In this document: positions 29,357-38,149 of the stretch, piece after piece | How positions within the stretch are numbered: the stretch's first letter is position 1 | Layout: each line of letters opens with the position of its first letter | Origin: Anabaenopsis elenkinii CCIBt3563 | Lineage (GTDB): Bacteria; Cyanobacteriota; Cyanobacteriia; Cyanobacteriales; Nostocaceae | Assembly (NCBI RefSeq): GCF_015245355.1 | Contig: NZ_CP063311.1 | Span: 3,138,469-3,202,468 of the forward strand | Length of the DNA: 64,000 bases | Direction of reading: 5' to 3' | Program-made: the position numbers and the translations under genes | The notes under the pieces: model-generated | Told to the model about the DNA's origin: nothing | Seen by the model: the letters and a program-made list of their open reading frames with translations, nothing else | The model's database searches: none

Positions 29357-29508
29357 TCAATAACTAAGAAATCCCATGTGCGACAGCGTTGCGCCCACCT
29401 CCTTCCAAAATCATGTGTGGGGTTTAACACAGAATCTCTAATAACTGAAATATTACAGAGGTCAACCTGGTGAGTTTGCCCAGAAAACATGGTAGCGCTA
29501 AATCAACG

Positions 29509-29530
29509 AAACACTGGGGGTTTCTTTTTC
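29509..29530 (+). terminator. Weak terminator after precursor 1
   Basis: GAAAC/GTTTC stem with a short loop followed by TTTTTC, about 150 bases after the stop of precursor 1. It would allow precursors 1 and 2 to be separately transcribed. Confidence 0.35.
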
Positions 29531-29636
29531 TCAAGGGTGGAAAGTAGGCTGGTATTCCATAGTTTTCTTGATTTTACCTAAATAGGGCTTAAAATCTCGA
29601 ATTTTTGGAAAAAATATGTAACTGAGGCTAACAATC

Positions 29637-29939
29637 ATGACAGAGCATATCCTATCACAGTTGTGTGTTCCTTTATCCGATGAGCAACAAGAACTTGTAG
29701 CAGGCGGTGTTGACTTTGAGCTAGCTGGGAGCAATTTCGCTAACAGATTGGCAAATTTACAGGGATCAGTCAGTTCTGGTCCGGATGGTAGCAATGCAAA
29801 CTCCACAGGTCAGCTGACAGCCATTAACACCGCCGCACAAGATTTCTTGGGATTGGGTGCGGCAGAAATTCCTGAAGTCGATGCTTTGGGAGCTGCACCA
29901 GTTCTCAACGGCGCAGGTAATAACGCCAATAACGAATAA
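29637..29939 (+). CDS. Double-glycine leader peptide precursor 2 (CTB-type bacteriocin family)
   Basis: 100 residues, paralogue of the preceding gene. The leader ends PLSDEQQELVAGG (Gly-Gly at 23-24). The core begins VDFELAGSNFANRLANLQG and keeps the same blocks as precursor 1, but has a more Asn-rich end. The region before the ATG (GAGGCTAACAATC) is identical to that of precursor 1, showing duplication included the translation signal. Predicted to be cleaved and exported by the HlyD/C39 pair that follows. Confidence 0.85.
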   Translation: MTEHILSQLCVPLSDEQQELVAGGVDFELAGSNFANRLANLQGSVSSGPDGSNANSTGQLTAINTAAQDFLGLGAAEIPEVDALGAAPVLNGAGNNANNE

Positions 29940-30081
29940 CATCCCATAGGCTCTAGTCTGTCAAGTTTAAATTCATAAGCGATCATTTGACAAGTACTAG
30001 AGATATTTGCAATTGCTATCTTGAATAATTTAGGACTTACGCAAGTATCACACAAAACTTCTGTTTGTGGTCATTGCTGTT

Positions 30082-30117
30082 CCTGATCACAGAGGACTTT
30101 AGTTCTCTGTGATCAGG
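30082..30117. promoter_or_regulatory. Strong hairpin between precursors and exporter genes
   Basis: Perfect 13-bp inverted repeat CCTGATCACAGAG/CTCTGTGATCAGG, extendable by three more pairs to a TTTA tetraloop, 95 bases before the hlyD start. No T run follows on either strand, so it is not a standard terminator. It could be an operator or an mRNA processing structure. An AGGACTTACGCAA repeat lies just before it (30031-30043). Confidence 0.5.
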
Positions 30118-30211
30118 CAGTCCTGTAATTGATCATTGCACAGGTAACTGTGTTTATGAATTTTTGCACCATTTTTTTTGGACATGATCATCCCACCCAA
30201 GGTACAGTATA

Positions 30212-31726
30212 GTGAATTCCTTTCCCCAACCAGAAAACCAGTGGAATAGGTTTAATGAGCCCACTCCAGAAGAACTCAATTTAGTGAACCCTGAGGAGTT
30301 TCTCCCCCGCATCAGTAAATGGACAAATGTCGGGGCTGGAGTTTTGCTCAGTATATTTATGGTAGCTACTAGTCTCACATCTATTTTTAATTACAATGTC
30401 ACAGTCAAGGTTCCCGCCAGTATTCGACCGGAAGGAAAACTAGGAATAGTGGAATCTGCCGTCATCGGCACAGTGGAAAAAATAGATGTGCAAGAAAATC
30501 AAATAGTCAATCAAGGAGAAGCCATAGCTTACATTGATGACTCCCGCCTACAAAATCAAAAAAGCCAACTAGAAAACAGCATTGAGCAGAGTCAATTACA
30601 ACTGCGCCAAGTCGATGCTCAAATTAGTGAAATTAGTATTCAGATTTCAGCCCAAACAACCTTAGTTAATCGGGCTATCATTGCCGCCCAAGCCGAACTC
30701 AGCGCTACTCAACGCAACTATGAAGATCAACAAATTAGAACTGTAGCCGAGCTGACAGAAGCCGAGGCTACCTGGAATTTAGCGAAAATACAACGCGATC
30801 GCCTACAACAGAATAACTTATTAACAGCAACTGTACAAGAAGCGGAAATAGCGTTAAATTTAGCCAAACTGCAACGCGATCGCCTACAATCAGTAGTAGA
30901 ATCGGGAACAGTTTCTCGCAATTTATACGAAGAAAAAGAACAGGCGGTCAAATCAGCCCAGGCTAAAGTAGAACAAGCAAAAGCTAGCGCCAAGGACTTA
31001 ATAGAAGAAAAAGAACAAGCCTTAAAAATTGCCGAAATCAAACTTAAAAAAGCTCAAACTAATCTCAATCCTAGTAATGCGGCACTCACCGTAGCCTATG
31101 AACGCATTCAACAAGAAAAAGCCAGTGGTGAAGCCACCTTAGCCGCTTTGAACAGAGAGCGAGAAACCCTCACCCAACAGCGTCTCGAACTGGAAAAACA
31201 AATGATTCGGGCGCGCAAAGAACTACAACAAGTACAAACTGACCTGAATCAAACTGTAATTCGAGCGCCAATTACAGGGACACTACTACAGTTAAATCTG
31301 CGTAATCCTGGGCAGGTAGTACAACCCGGGCAAGTTATTGCTCAAATTGCTCCCCCCAATGGTCCGATGATCATTAGAGCTTTTGTGAAGCCTCAAGATA
31401 TTGACAAAGTACAACCCGGGCAAAAAGTGCAGATGCAGGTTTCCGCTTGCCCCTATCCAGATTATGGTACTCTTCACGGAACAGTCAGAACTGTAGCACC
31501 AGATGCCCTACCGGTGGGAAATCACACCGCCCAGCCTAGTGTTCAAAATCCTACCCAGATGGTCGCTTATGAAGCCACTATAGAAGCCCAAACTACATAT
31601 GTGGGTAGAGGTGAGCGTCAGTGTCATCTCAAACCCGGTATGGAGGGTAGGGCTGATATTATTTCCCGTCAGGAAACAGTGCTTAATTTCATTCTCCGCA
31701 AAGCCAGATTAATCACTGATTTTTAG
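30212..31726 (+). CDS. HlyD family secretion adaptor
   Basis: 504-residue periplasmic adaptor (membrane fusion protein) linking the inner-membrane ABC exporter to an outer-membrane channel. A polar N-terminus precedes one transmembrane helix (about 38-58). A lipoyl/barrel half-motif follows (EKIDVQENQIVNQGEAIAYI), then a long coiled-coil hairpin (about 110-355, rich in Gln, Glu, Ala), the second lipoyl half (VIRAPITGTLLQL) and the beta-barrel domain. The GTG start gives a normal N-terminus. The C39 transporter follows after 142 bases. Confidence 0.9.
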   Translation: MNSFPQPENQWNRFNEPTPEELNLVNPEEFLPRISKWTNVGAGVLLSIFMVATSLTSIFNYNVTVKVPASIRPEGKLGIVESAVIGTVEKIDVQENQIVNQGEAIAYIDDSRLQNQKSQLENSIEQSQLQLRQVDAQISEISIQISAQTTLVNRAIIAAQAELSATQRNYEDQQIRTVAELTEAEATWNLAKIQRDRLQQNNLLTATVQEAEIALNLAKLQRDRLQSVVESGTVSRNLYEEKEQAVKSAQAKVEQAKASAKDLIEEKEQALKIAEIKLKKAQTNLNPSNAALTVAYERIQQEKASGEATLAALNRERETLTQQRLELEKQMIRARKELQQVQTDLNQTVIRAPITGTLLQLNLRNPGQVVQPGQVIAQIAPPNGPMIIRAFVKPQDIDKVQPGQKVQMQVSACPYPDYGTLHGTVRTVAPDALPVGNHTAQPSVQNPTQMVAYEATIEAQTTYVGRGERQCHLKPGMEGRADIISRQETVLNFILRKARLITDF

Positions 31727-31830
31727 AATATTTTAGTGCTCTGAAATTGTCTGACCGATCAATAAATCTGTAGTTATTTCTCTAGCCCTAGTCATTTTAG
31801 ATTCACGATAAAAGTTCACCGAACACAGCT

Positions 31831-31865
31831 TAATTACGAACTAGAAATTACGAATTACGAATTAA
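31831..31865. repeat. ATTACGAA-type short tandem repeats
   Basis: Imperfect repeats of AATTACGAA fill the last 35 bases before the C39 transporter gene. They are typical short repeats of heterocystous cyanobacterial genomes and leave little room for a ribosome-binding site. Confidence 0.7.
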
Positions 31866-31868
31866 CTT

Positions 31869-34037
31869 ATGTTTGGTTTCATCAAACTACAAAAAAACTA
31901 TCAATGGGTTTCGCAGTTGAGCGAAGAAGACTGTGGAGCCGCTTGTCTGGCTTCTATTTGTAAACATTATGGCAGGTTTTTAAGTATTAATCGCAGTCGA
32001 GAATCCGTAGGAACTGGACAACTAGGAACTACTTTGTTAGGTCTCAAACGTGGATCTGAGAATTTGGGGTTTAATGCTAGAGCAGTTAAAGCCTCGCCCG
32101 AAATTATTGACAGAATCACACAAGTCCAGCTACCAGCTATTATCCATTGGCATGGTTATCACTGGGTAGTGTTATATAAGCAAGAGGGGAAAAAGTATGT
32201 TATTGCTGATCCGTCTGTGGGGATTCGTTATGTAACCCGAGACGAGTTAGCAGCCGCTTGGAATGGGGTGATGCTGTTACTGGAACCAGATCCAGATCGC
32301 TTTTTTGATCAGCCCCAAGAGCAACCAATAGGCGGCTTAGGACGCTTTATTAAGCGGATCTTGCCTTATCGTGGTTTGCTCACCCAGGTTTTAATGCTCA
32401 ATATTGTCCTGGGTGTACTCGCTTTGGGTTCTCCAGTCCTCATCCAAATCCTTACAGATGATGTTTTAGTGCGGGGAGATGTCCAGCTACTGACTGTTGT
32501 TGTGGCAGCAGTTGTAGTTATGACATTATTCAGTAGCACCTTACAATTATTGCAATCGACAATGATTGCTCACTTTGGTCAAAGGCTACAATTAGGGCTA
32601 GTTTTGGAGTTTGGGCGCAAAATACTCCAGTTACCTTTGAATTACTACGAAGCCCGCCGTAGTGGTGAAATCACCAGCCGATTAAGAGATATTAATGACA
32701 TTAACCAGTTAGTATCACAGATAGTGGTTCTTTTACCTAGTAAATTTTTCATAGCCGTGATTTCTTTCTGCTTAATGCTGTTTTATAGTTGGCGGCTCAC
32801 ACTAGCAGTGATCTTCATCAGTGGTTTAATGACTTTATCTACTTTGCCTTTTTTACCTATCCTCCAACAAAAGACTCGCAGTCTTTTAGTCTTGGGGGCG
32901 GAAAATCAAGGGGTTTTAGTAGAAACATTTAAGGGCGCACAGGTAGTTAAAACTACAAATGCTGCTCCCCAATTTTGGGAAGAATTTCAAAGTCGTTTTG
33001 GTCGTCTGGCTAATCTGACTTTTAGTACTGTGCAATTGGGAATTATCAATACTACTATTTCTAGACTCTTTTCTAGTATTGGTGGTGTGGCTTTACTGGG
33101 GTTGGGAAGTCTTTTAGTGATTCAGGGCGAATTAAGTATTGGGCAAATGCTCGCCTTTAATGCGCTACAGGTGAATGTTCTGGGTTTAATTAATTCTTTA
33201 GTGGGCTTAGTGGATGACTATTTTCGCTCTCAAACAGCAGTTTCTCGGCTTTTAGAAGTGATTGATGCTACACCGGAGGATGCGGGAAGCAGTCAAAAGC
33301 CTGTAGCCCAAATTTCTGGCGGTGCAGATATTCATTGTTCTCATGTGACATTTCACCACCCCGGTAGAGTGGACTTATTAGAAGATTTCTCTCTCAAGCT
33401 ACCCGGTGGACAAGCGATCGCTTTAATTGGTAAATCTGGCTGTGGTAAAAGTACCTTAGCAAAACTCTTAGCAGGGTTATATCAGCCCAATTCTGGTAAT
33501 ATCCGCATTGGCTCTTTTAACCTCGATGACCTGGCCCTTGATTGTCTGCGACAACAAATAGTTTATGTACCCCAAGAACCTCATTTCTGGAGTCGCTCGA
33601 TTTTAGAGAATTTCCGTTTAGGAACGCCCTACATTTCCTTTGAGGAAATTGTCAAAGCCTGCCAGATTGCAGATGCAGATAGCTTTATCAGTCAACTTCC
33701 CAATAAGTATCAAACTGTCTTAGGTGAATTTGGCGCTAATCTCTCTGGTGGACAAAGACAAAGATTAGCGATCGCCAGGGGGATTCTGACTAATCCACCA
33801 GTCCTCATTTTAGATGAAGCCACCGCTGGACTCGACCCAGTCAGTGAAGCTACGGTTTTAGATGCAATTCTGGCACACCGCCAAGGCAAAACTACAATTT
33901 TAATTACCCATCGTCCCAGTGTCATTAAGCGAGCTGATTGGATTGTGATGTTAGAAAAAGGAGAAGTGCAATTACAAGGTACTCTAGAAACTTTTCTTTC
34001 AGACAAAGGAGATCATCAAAAGTTTTTATTGTTATGA
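31869..34037 (+). CDS. Peptidase-containing (C39) ABC transporter, PCAT/NHLP-type exporter
   Basis: 722-residue protein that cleaves double-glycine leaders and exports the released peptides. The N-terminal C39 protease has the catalytic Cys22 in EEDCGAACL, His98 in GYHWVVL and Asp114 in ADPS. The transmembrane domain (about 160-450) has six helices. The ATPase has GKSGCGKST near 522, YVPQEPHFW, LSGGQRQRLAIARG and LILDEATAGLD. It is the only such transporter in the window and stands among six precursors with matching leaders, so it is their probable exporter with the HlyD adaptor upstream. Confidence 0.95.
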   Translation: MFGFIKLQKNYQWVSQLSEEDCGAACLASICKHYGRFLSINRSRESVGTGQLGTTLLGLKRGSENLGFNARAVKASPEIIDRITQVQLPAIIHWHGYHWVVLYKQEGKKYVIADPSVGIRYVTRDELAAAWNGVMLLLEPDPDRFFDQPQEQPIGGLGRFIKRILPYRGLLTQVLMLNIVLGVLALGSPVLIQILTDDVLVRGDVQLLTVVVAAVVVMTLFSSTLQLLQSTMIAHFGQRLQLGLVLEFGRKILQLPLNYYEARRSGEITSRLRDINDINQLVSQIVVLLPSKFFIAVISFCLMLFYSWRLTLAVIFISGLMTLSTLPFLPILQQKTRSLLVLGAENQGVLVETFKGAQVVKTTNAAPQFWEEFQSRFGRLANLTFSTVQLGIINTTISRLFSSIGGVALLGLGSLLVIQGELSIGQMLAFNALQVNVLGLINSLVGLVDDYFRSQTAVSRLLEVIDATPEDAGSSQKPVAQISGGADIHCSHVTFHHPGRVDLLEDFSLKLPGGQAIALIGKSGCGKSTLAKLLAGLYQPNSGNIRIGSFNLDDLALDCLRQQIVYVPQEPHFWSRSILENFRLGTPYISFEEIVKACQIADADSFISQLPNKYQTVLGEFGANLSGGQRQRLAIARGILTNPPVLILDEATAGLDPVSEATVLDAILAHRQGKTTILITHRPSVIKRADWIVMLEKGEVQLQGTLETFLSDKGDHQKFLLL

Positions 34038-34067
34038 AAATTAACCATGGTGTGAGGAACTAAAATC

Positions 34068-34373
34068 ATGACTGAAAATCATACATTTTCTTGGTACGCT
34101 CTCTGTGAGGAAGAGCAAGAAAGTTTAGTTGGTGGTCTAGGAGAAAATATACTAGGTACTAGTAATTTTTTCTTTCAAAAAACTGACATTCAAACTGAGG
34201 CAGATAATAACTTAAATCTGGGAGGAGAGGAATCTGGTTCACAAACTAGTAAATATAGTTTCTCACAGATTACCATGGCATCGTCTATAACCTTTAAATT
34301 ACCAAGTTTTCCTTCTCATGGTAATAGTGTAAACCATGTCATTTCTCAAATTATTAGAGGATTATTTTCTTAA
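34068..34373 (+). CDS. Double-glycine leader peptide precursor 3
   Basis: 101 residues, 30 bases after the transporter gene and preceded by GTGAGGAACT, a good ribosome-binding site. The leader ends ALCEEEQESLVGG (Gly-Gly at 22-23), a diverged form of the leader in precursors 1 and 2. The core begins LGENILGTSNFFFQ, which keeps a trace of the ELAGSNF block, but the remainder is unrelated: Ser/Asn-rich, ending in a hydrophobic segment HVISQIIRGLFS. No Cys in the core. No known family is recognised for the core. Confidence 0.75.
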   Translation: MTENHTFSWYALCEEEQESLVGGLGENILGTSNFFFQKTDIQTEADNNLNLGGEESGSQTSKYSFSQITMASSITFKLPSFPSHGNSVNHVISQIIRGLFS

Positions 34374-34714
34374 ATAACTAGTTAACAAATGAAAGACTAA
34401 GATATATTCATTTATCTGGTTTACCTAGTTCTGTAAATCTAGGTAAATTTATGCTGGGAATTTTGATAATTATCTAGTCAATTAATCCTCATACTGTCAT
34501 GAGTTTGGGGATATTTTTCTATCCTTTTAACTAATAAAAATTAACTCTAAATGTGGTCAAAAAATAAGTAAATATTTAAGTATTACATGAGTCTATAGAA
34601 ATAAAACTAATTGATTATTTTATAACTTAAGGGGCATTTAAATAAATGGATGATAGTCAATAATAAAAACATAGGTAATTACATACCTATTCCCAGTAAT
34701 TGAGGTACAAGCTT
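34374..34714. other. AT-rich intergenic region with one terminator-like hairpin
   Basis: 341 bases without a gene. The only clear structure is TTTACCTAG/CTAGGTAAA at 34420-34447 followed by TTTATG, a plausible weak terminator for the transporter-precursor 3 unit. No further leader-like frame is seen. Confidence 0.5.
34420..34447 (+). terminator. Candidate terminator after precursor 3
   Basis: A 9-bp perfect stem TTTACCTAG/CTAGGTAAA with a 10-base loop, about 45 bases after the precursor 3 stop. The T run is short, so confidence is moderate. Confidence 0.45.
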
Positions 34715-34918
34715 ATGTTAACCAAAATCACTGAATCAAAATTGTTTGAGGATTTATCCCCAGAGCAACAAGAGCTTTTAGCTGGTGGACAATTTGACGA
34801 CGAGATGAACCAATTTGACACTCAATTTCCTGAAGAAGATAGCTTTGATCAACGACCCAGGAAACGTGTTCGCCGTATTCCCATCCGCTTAACTGGTATT
34901 CTTGAAGTCGTTAAATAA
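34715..34918 (+). CDS. Double-glycine leader peptide precursor 4 (charge-segregated core)
   Basis: 67 residues. The leader is LFEDLSPEQQELLAGG with Gly-Gly at 24-25. The core is short and has an acidic half (FDDEMNQFDTQFPEEDSFD) followed by a strongly basic stretch (RPRKRVRRIPIR) and a hydrophobic end LTGILEVVK. The ATG at 34715 has TGAGGT 9 bases before it; a TTG five codons upstream is less likely. It has its own promoter region, as a 340-base gap separates it from precursor 3. Core unlike the others in the locus. Confidence 0.75.
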   Translation: MLTKITESKLFEDLSPEQQELLAGGQFDDEMNQFDTQFPEEDSFDQRPRKRVRRIPIRLTGILEVVK

Positions 34919-35068
34919 AGACTAAAGTATTACCATGGTTTCTACTTCGCAAATAGTCTTGTATTACAGATATTTGATGGTAGAAAGTAAACCCTGATCT
35001 GTAATTTGGTAGCACCTGTCATGGGTGCTACCTGCTTAAAATATATTTGCAAAATTGAGGGGAAATTT

Positions 35069-35296
35069 ATGTCAGAGAAAATAATTTCGTCTGATTTACT
35101 GGTCGATTTATCACCGGACTCACAAGAACTTATATCTGGGGGTCAACAACTACAATTGGGTGGACAAACCAGACCTGATATTACTGTCATTGGTACTCTC
35201 ATTGATTCTAGTGGTCAACGTATACCCGTTCGCATTTTTGGATTCGTTGCTGGACCACCAGCTGGTGGCGGTTCTTTTCAGGGCTTCTTCCCGTAA
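35069..35296 (+). CDS. Double-glycine leader peptide precursor 5
   Basis: 75 residues. The leader is LLVDLSPDSQELISGG (Gly-Gly at 24-25). The core QQLQLGGQTRPDITVIGTL continues into a Gly/Pro-rich end (GPPAGGGSFQGFFP). The ATG is preceded by TTGAGGGGA, a strong ribosome-binding site; the longest frame starts 21 codons earlier in unlikely sequence. Leader start MSEKIISSDLL is nearly the same as in precursor 6 (MSVKDLRSDLL), showing common origin of leaders with unrelated cores. Confidence 0.75.
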   Translation: MSEKIISSDLLVDLSPDSQELISGGQQLQLGGQTRPDITVIGTLIDSSGQRIPVRIFGFVAGPPAGGGSFQGFFP

Positions 35297-35747
35297 GACT
35301 CACAAGAGAATCTTTTCCAATTTGGTATTTTAGACTGTGGATGAGTAATCCCTTGATATATCTGGGGTCGTAAATCTATCTGTCGCTATTACATTTAAAG
35401 TTGCTATAAATATCCTCTTCTCTTTTAGAGAGGAGGAATATTCACAGCCTTTTTTACTGAGAATAAAGGTTGATCATTGTTTGTATGTATTTTTGAATCT
35501 TCATCAATTAAAATAAGTCAGATATGGGAGATTAATTGAATAATATTATTACACCAATCAAATGGGATAAAACTTATTGTTTTACATAAGCCTGTAGATG
35601 TATTATTGCCTATTATTTTTTATAGCTTGAGGACAATTTCATCACTAAAAAATTGGTTTAGAAATAAAAAGCAAGGTACTACACTCCCATATTTCTTGTT
35701 ACATAAGTGTGTACCACATACAAACACAGGAATTTGAGGGAAAAATT
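35297..35747. other. AT-rich intergenic region between precursors 5 and 6
   Basis: 451 bases with no gene. An imperfect hairpin at about 35411-35436 (ATCCTCTTCTC pairing with GAGAGGAGGA) followed by a T-rich stretch at 35450-35456 may terminate precursor 5. The rest is A/T-rich and presumably carries the promoter of precursor 6. Confidence 0.45.
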
Positions 35748-36011
35748 ATGTCAGTTAAAGACCTTCGATCTGATTTGTTGATGGATTTATCCGCAGATGA
35801 ACAACAAGATGTTTCTGGTGGCTTCGGCTGGGGAGGAGTGGGCTTCGGCTTCGGAGGCTTAGGAGGCTTTGGCTTGGGTGCTTTTGGTCGTGGCTTCCCA
35901 AACTTTGGCTACGGTGCCTTTGGTCGTCGCGTCCCAAGCTTTGGCTACGGTGCTTTTGGTCGTCGCGTCCCAAGCTTTGGCTACGGTGCTTTTGGTCGTC
36001 GCTTTTTCTAA
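35748..36011 (+). CDS. Double-glycine leader peptide precursor 6 with Gly/aromatic/Arg tandem repeats
   Basis: 87 residues. The leader LLMDLSADEQQDVSGG ends at Gly25. The 62-residue core is over 40% Gly, then Phe, Arg, Tyr and Ala. It ends in copies of a 12-residue unit FGYGAFGRRVPS: two complete (35904-35939, 35940-35975), one final partial ending RRFF (35976-36008), and a diverged copy before them (FGLGAFGRGFPN). The ATG at 35748 follows TTGAGGGA; the longer frame is less likely. The core has no Cys, Ser or Thr pattern suggesting lanthionines. Export by the C39 transporter is inferred from the leader. Confidence 0.8.
   Translation: MSVKDLRSDLLMDLSADEQQDVSGGFGWGGVGFGFGGLGGFGLGAFGRGFPNFGYGAFGRRVPSFGYGAFGRRVPSFGYGAFGRRFF
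35904..36008. repeat. 36-bp tandem repeats in precursor 6
   Basis: Units of 36 bases starting TTTGGCTACGGTG at 35904, 35940 and 35976 (the last is 33 bases with a changed end). The first two differ at one position. The unit is a multiple of three and in frame, so the number of peptide repeats can vary between strains. Confidence 0.95.
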
Positions 36012-36122
36012 GTGGGCAAGGTCTACCAACTGGGTTATTTGCTACTTACAAATGTGCAGCAGGAGGTAGGTAAGCAAAGACTCATACCACTTATGTGAAA
36101 GGCTACCTATGCAAGTTTCAGG

Positions 36123-36152
36123 AAACGAAGACCGCGCGGTCTTCGTTTTTTT
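36123..36152. terminator. Bidirectional terminator
   Basis: A perfect 26-base palindrome (arm AACGAAGACCGC) flanked by A on the left and seven T on the right. It lies between the convergent ends of precursor 6 and the alpha/beta hydrolase gene and can serve both strands. GC-rich stem makes this one of the clearest terminators in the window. Confidence 0.9.
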
Positions 36153-37047
36153 ATACGGGCGCTCCCTCCGTCATCCAATGGAGTAAGATCGGATTAACTA
36201 ACTCAGGTGCCTCATCTTGGGGGCAATGTCCCACCCCTTCCAGGGGGATAAACTTAAGCACTTGTGGATAGTTAGCTAATTCTCTACCTAGAACTACCGG
36301 TTCCCAGGGGTCTGCCGTCCCCCACAAGATAATGGCAGGACAAGGTAGCATAGGCAAAAGGTCTTCCGGTAAAGGGCCTGTAGAATAAGCAGTAAAGGCG
36401 AGAAACACCGCTACAGCGCCTGGGTCTTTTGCTGGTGCGGTGAGAATATCCACCAACTCATCTGTGACTATCTCTGCATTAGCATAGGCTTGGAGCAAAA
36501 TCTTCCGTACTGTTTTCGGTTTAGCAATTTGATTGAAAAAAAACTCCCCAACTGGTTTGATAGATAATATTTTTTGCAGAATTGGTGCGCCGAAACGACG
36601 TGACCAGGGCAGTGTTGCCCGCTTGCGATCGTGTAACAATCTTAAAGAACAATTGATTAACGATACTCCTAAAGCTATATCTGGGTTACTAACTGCCGCT
36701 TGTAATACGACAATACAGCCAATGGAATTTCCCACTAAAAAGGCAGGTTCGCCCACGACTTGGCGGCAAAAGTCGGCTAACTGCTGTCCCCACGTTTCCA
36801 GAGTATAGGTAATTTCTCCCCCTGGTTCAGGTTTAGCCGAACCACCAAAGCCAATCAAATCAATGGCATAAACGCGACAATTTTGTGCTAACACAGGGAT
36901 ATTTTTCCGCCAGTGCCACCATGAGGCTCCAAAGCCATGGACGAGAACAACTGCCGGTCCATGAGTTCCTTGAGTTTGATAGCAGATAGGGAAGCCCTGC
37001 CAAGACCAAGTTTTGCCCGGGGTAAATGTAGTTGTGGAAGTTGTCAT
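36151..37047 (-). CDS. Alpha/beta hydrolase
   Basis: 298-residue alpha/beta-hydrolase-fold enzyme. The oxyanion motif is VLVHGFGASWWHWRKN (about 33-48). The nucleophile elbow is LVGNSIGCIV (Ser about 107), the acid is in ILWGTADPWEP, and the catalytic His in GVGHCPQDEAPE near the C-terminus. The sequence belongs to the group found in plants and cyanobacteria near chlorophyll metabolism proteins (pheophytinase/haloalkane-dehalogenase-like), but the substrate cannot be assigned. Convergent with the precursor peptide locus. Confidence 0.85.
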   Translation of the reverse strand: MTTSTTTFTPGKTWSWQGFPICYQTQGTHGPAVVLVHGFGASWWHWRKNIPVLAQNCRVYAIDLIGFGGSAKPEPGGEITYTLETWGQQLADFCRQVVGEPAFLVGNSIGCIVVLQAAVSNPDIALGVSLINCSLRLLHDRKRATLPWSRRFGAPILQKILSIKPVGEFFFNQIAKPKTVRKILLQAYANAEIVTDELVDILTAPAKDPGAVAVFLAFTAYSTGPLPEDLLPMLPCPAIILWGTADPWEPVVLGRELANYPQVLKFIPLEGVGHCPQDEAPELVNPILLHWMTEGAPV

Positions 37048-37420
37048 GGGGAATTTGTAAATATTAAGTAAAGATATAAGGGGAACGGCGTAACGCCAAG
37101 GGTGACAGAGGCTTTATATATTCGCCTGCGACTAAGAGTCATGCCTAAAGCCAGGGGCTTCCTCCTCACTGATTACCAGGTGCGTTTTTTGCCGATTTCG
37201 ATATTGTTGTTATAATACTTCACATTTCCTAATCTTGCCGTTTTCTGCCCTGCATAGGTTGCCACAGGTTGGTTAACAGCAGCTATGTAAATGCAGAATT
37301 TCAGCCCGTGGAGAAAAAACCATCTGAGGTACTCAATCTGGCCGAACTAGACATATATGGTCACTCTACTGCTATCTTAAATTGGAGGCAATTGCAACTT
37401 TTTCTGATAAGCGTAACTTC
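37048..37420. other. pyrH upstream region
   Basis: 373 bases between the divergent hydrolase and pyrH. It contains a small inverted repeat GGCGTAACGCC (37085-37095) and a hairpin AAGCCAGGGGCTT (37147-37159) with following CCTCC that recalls IS200/IS605-type ends, without any transposase. A frame of 62 codons here is not credible. The pyrH promoter must lie in the right half. Confidence 0.4.
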
Positions 37421-38149
37421 ATGGGAACAAATTACCGACGGGTTTTACTTAAACTAAGCGGTGAAGCCTTAATGGGCAATATGGGCTATGGTATTGACCC
37501 TGAAGTGGTCAAAGAAATAGCCGAGGAAGTAGCAGAGGTAGTAGCCACTGGGGTTCAAATCGCCATCGTCGTAGGCGGCGGTAATATTTTTCGTGGCGTT
37601 AAAGCTGCGTCGGCAGGAATGGACAGGGCAACCGCTGACTACATAGGAATGATTGCCACGGTAATGAATGCCATGACGCTCCAAGATTCCTTAGAACGTA
37701 TGGGGATACAGACGCGGGTACAAACCGCGATCGCTATGCAAGAATTAGCCGAACCCTATATCCGTCGTCGGGCTATCCGCCACTTAGAAAAAGGGCGGGT
37801 GGTGATTTTTGGTGCTGGTTCCGGGAATCCTTTCTTTACTACTGACACCACTGCTGCTTTAAGAGCCGCAGAAATTGATGCCGAGGTGATTTTTAAGGCC
37901 ACCAAGGTAGACGGAATTTATGATGCTGACCCCAATGTATATCCTAAGGCCAAGCGTTACACCAGTCTAACTTATGCCCATGTCTTGGCTCAAGATTTGC
38001 GCGTAATGGATAGTACAGCGATCGCCTTATGTAAAGAAAACAATATCCCAATTCTGGTTTTTGATTTAACTGTGCGAGGTAACATCCGCCGAGCCGTTTT
38101 GGGAGAATCTATCGGTACCCTTGTGGGAGGTTCTTGTGAAATTATCTGA
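37421..38149 (+). CDS. pyrH: UMP kinase
   Basis: Phosphorylates UMP to UDP in pyrimidine nucleotide synthesis; bacterial hexameric amino-acid-kinase fold. 242 residues. Typical blocks: [55 protein letters not shown] and [13 protein letters not shown]. The ATG giving MGTNYRR is the conserved start; the longer frame adds 13 residues. Its last 14 bases overlap frr, so the two genes are translationally coupled, a very common bacterial arrangement. Confidence 0.97.
   Translation: MGTNYRRVLLKLSGEALMGNMGYGIDPEVVKEIAEEVAEVVATGVQIAIVVGGGNIFRGVKAASAGMDRATADYIGMIATVMNAMTLQDSLERMGIQTRVQTAIAMQELAEPYIRRRAIRHLEKGRVVIFGAGSGNPFFTTDTTAALRAAEIDAEVIFKATKVDGIYDADPNVYPKAKRYTSLTYAHVLAQDLRVMDSTAIALCKENNIPILVFDLTVRGNIRRAVLGESIGTLVGGSCEII

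Noticed and set aside
35904-36008. Possible CRISPR repeats of 36 bp
   Set aside because: No spacers, no cas genes, and the repeats are in frame inside a precursor gene.
35869-36069. Frame of repeats in an alternative reading of precursor 6
   Set aside because: Shadow of the 36-bp repeats; it lacks a leader and a ribosome-binding site, whereas the other frame has both.
37269-37457. 62-codon frame in the pyrH leader
   Set aside because: It overlaps the pyrH start in another frame and shows no protein-like features.
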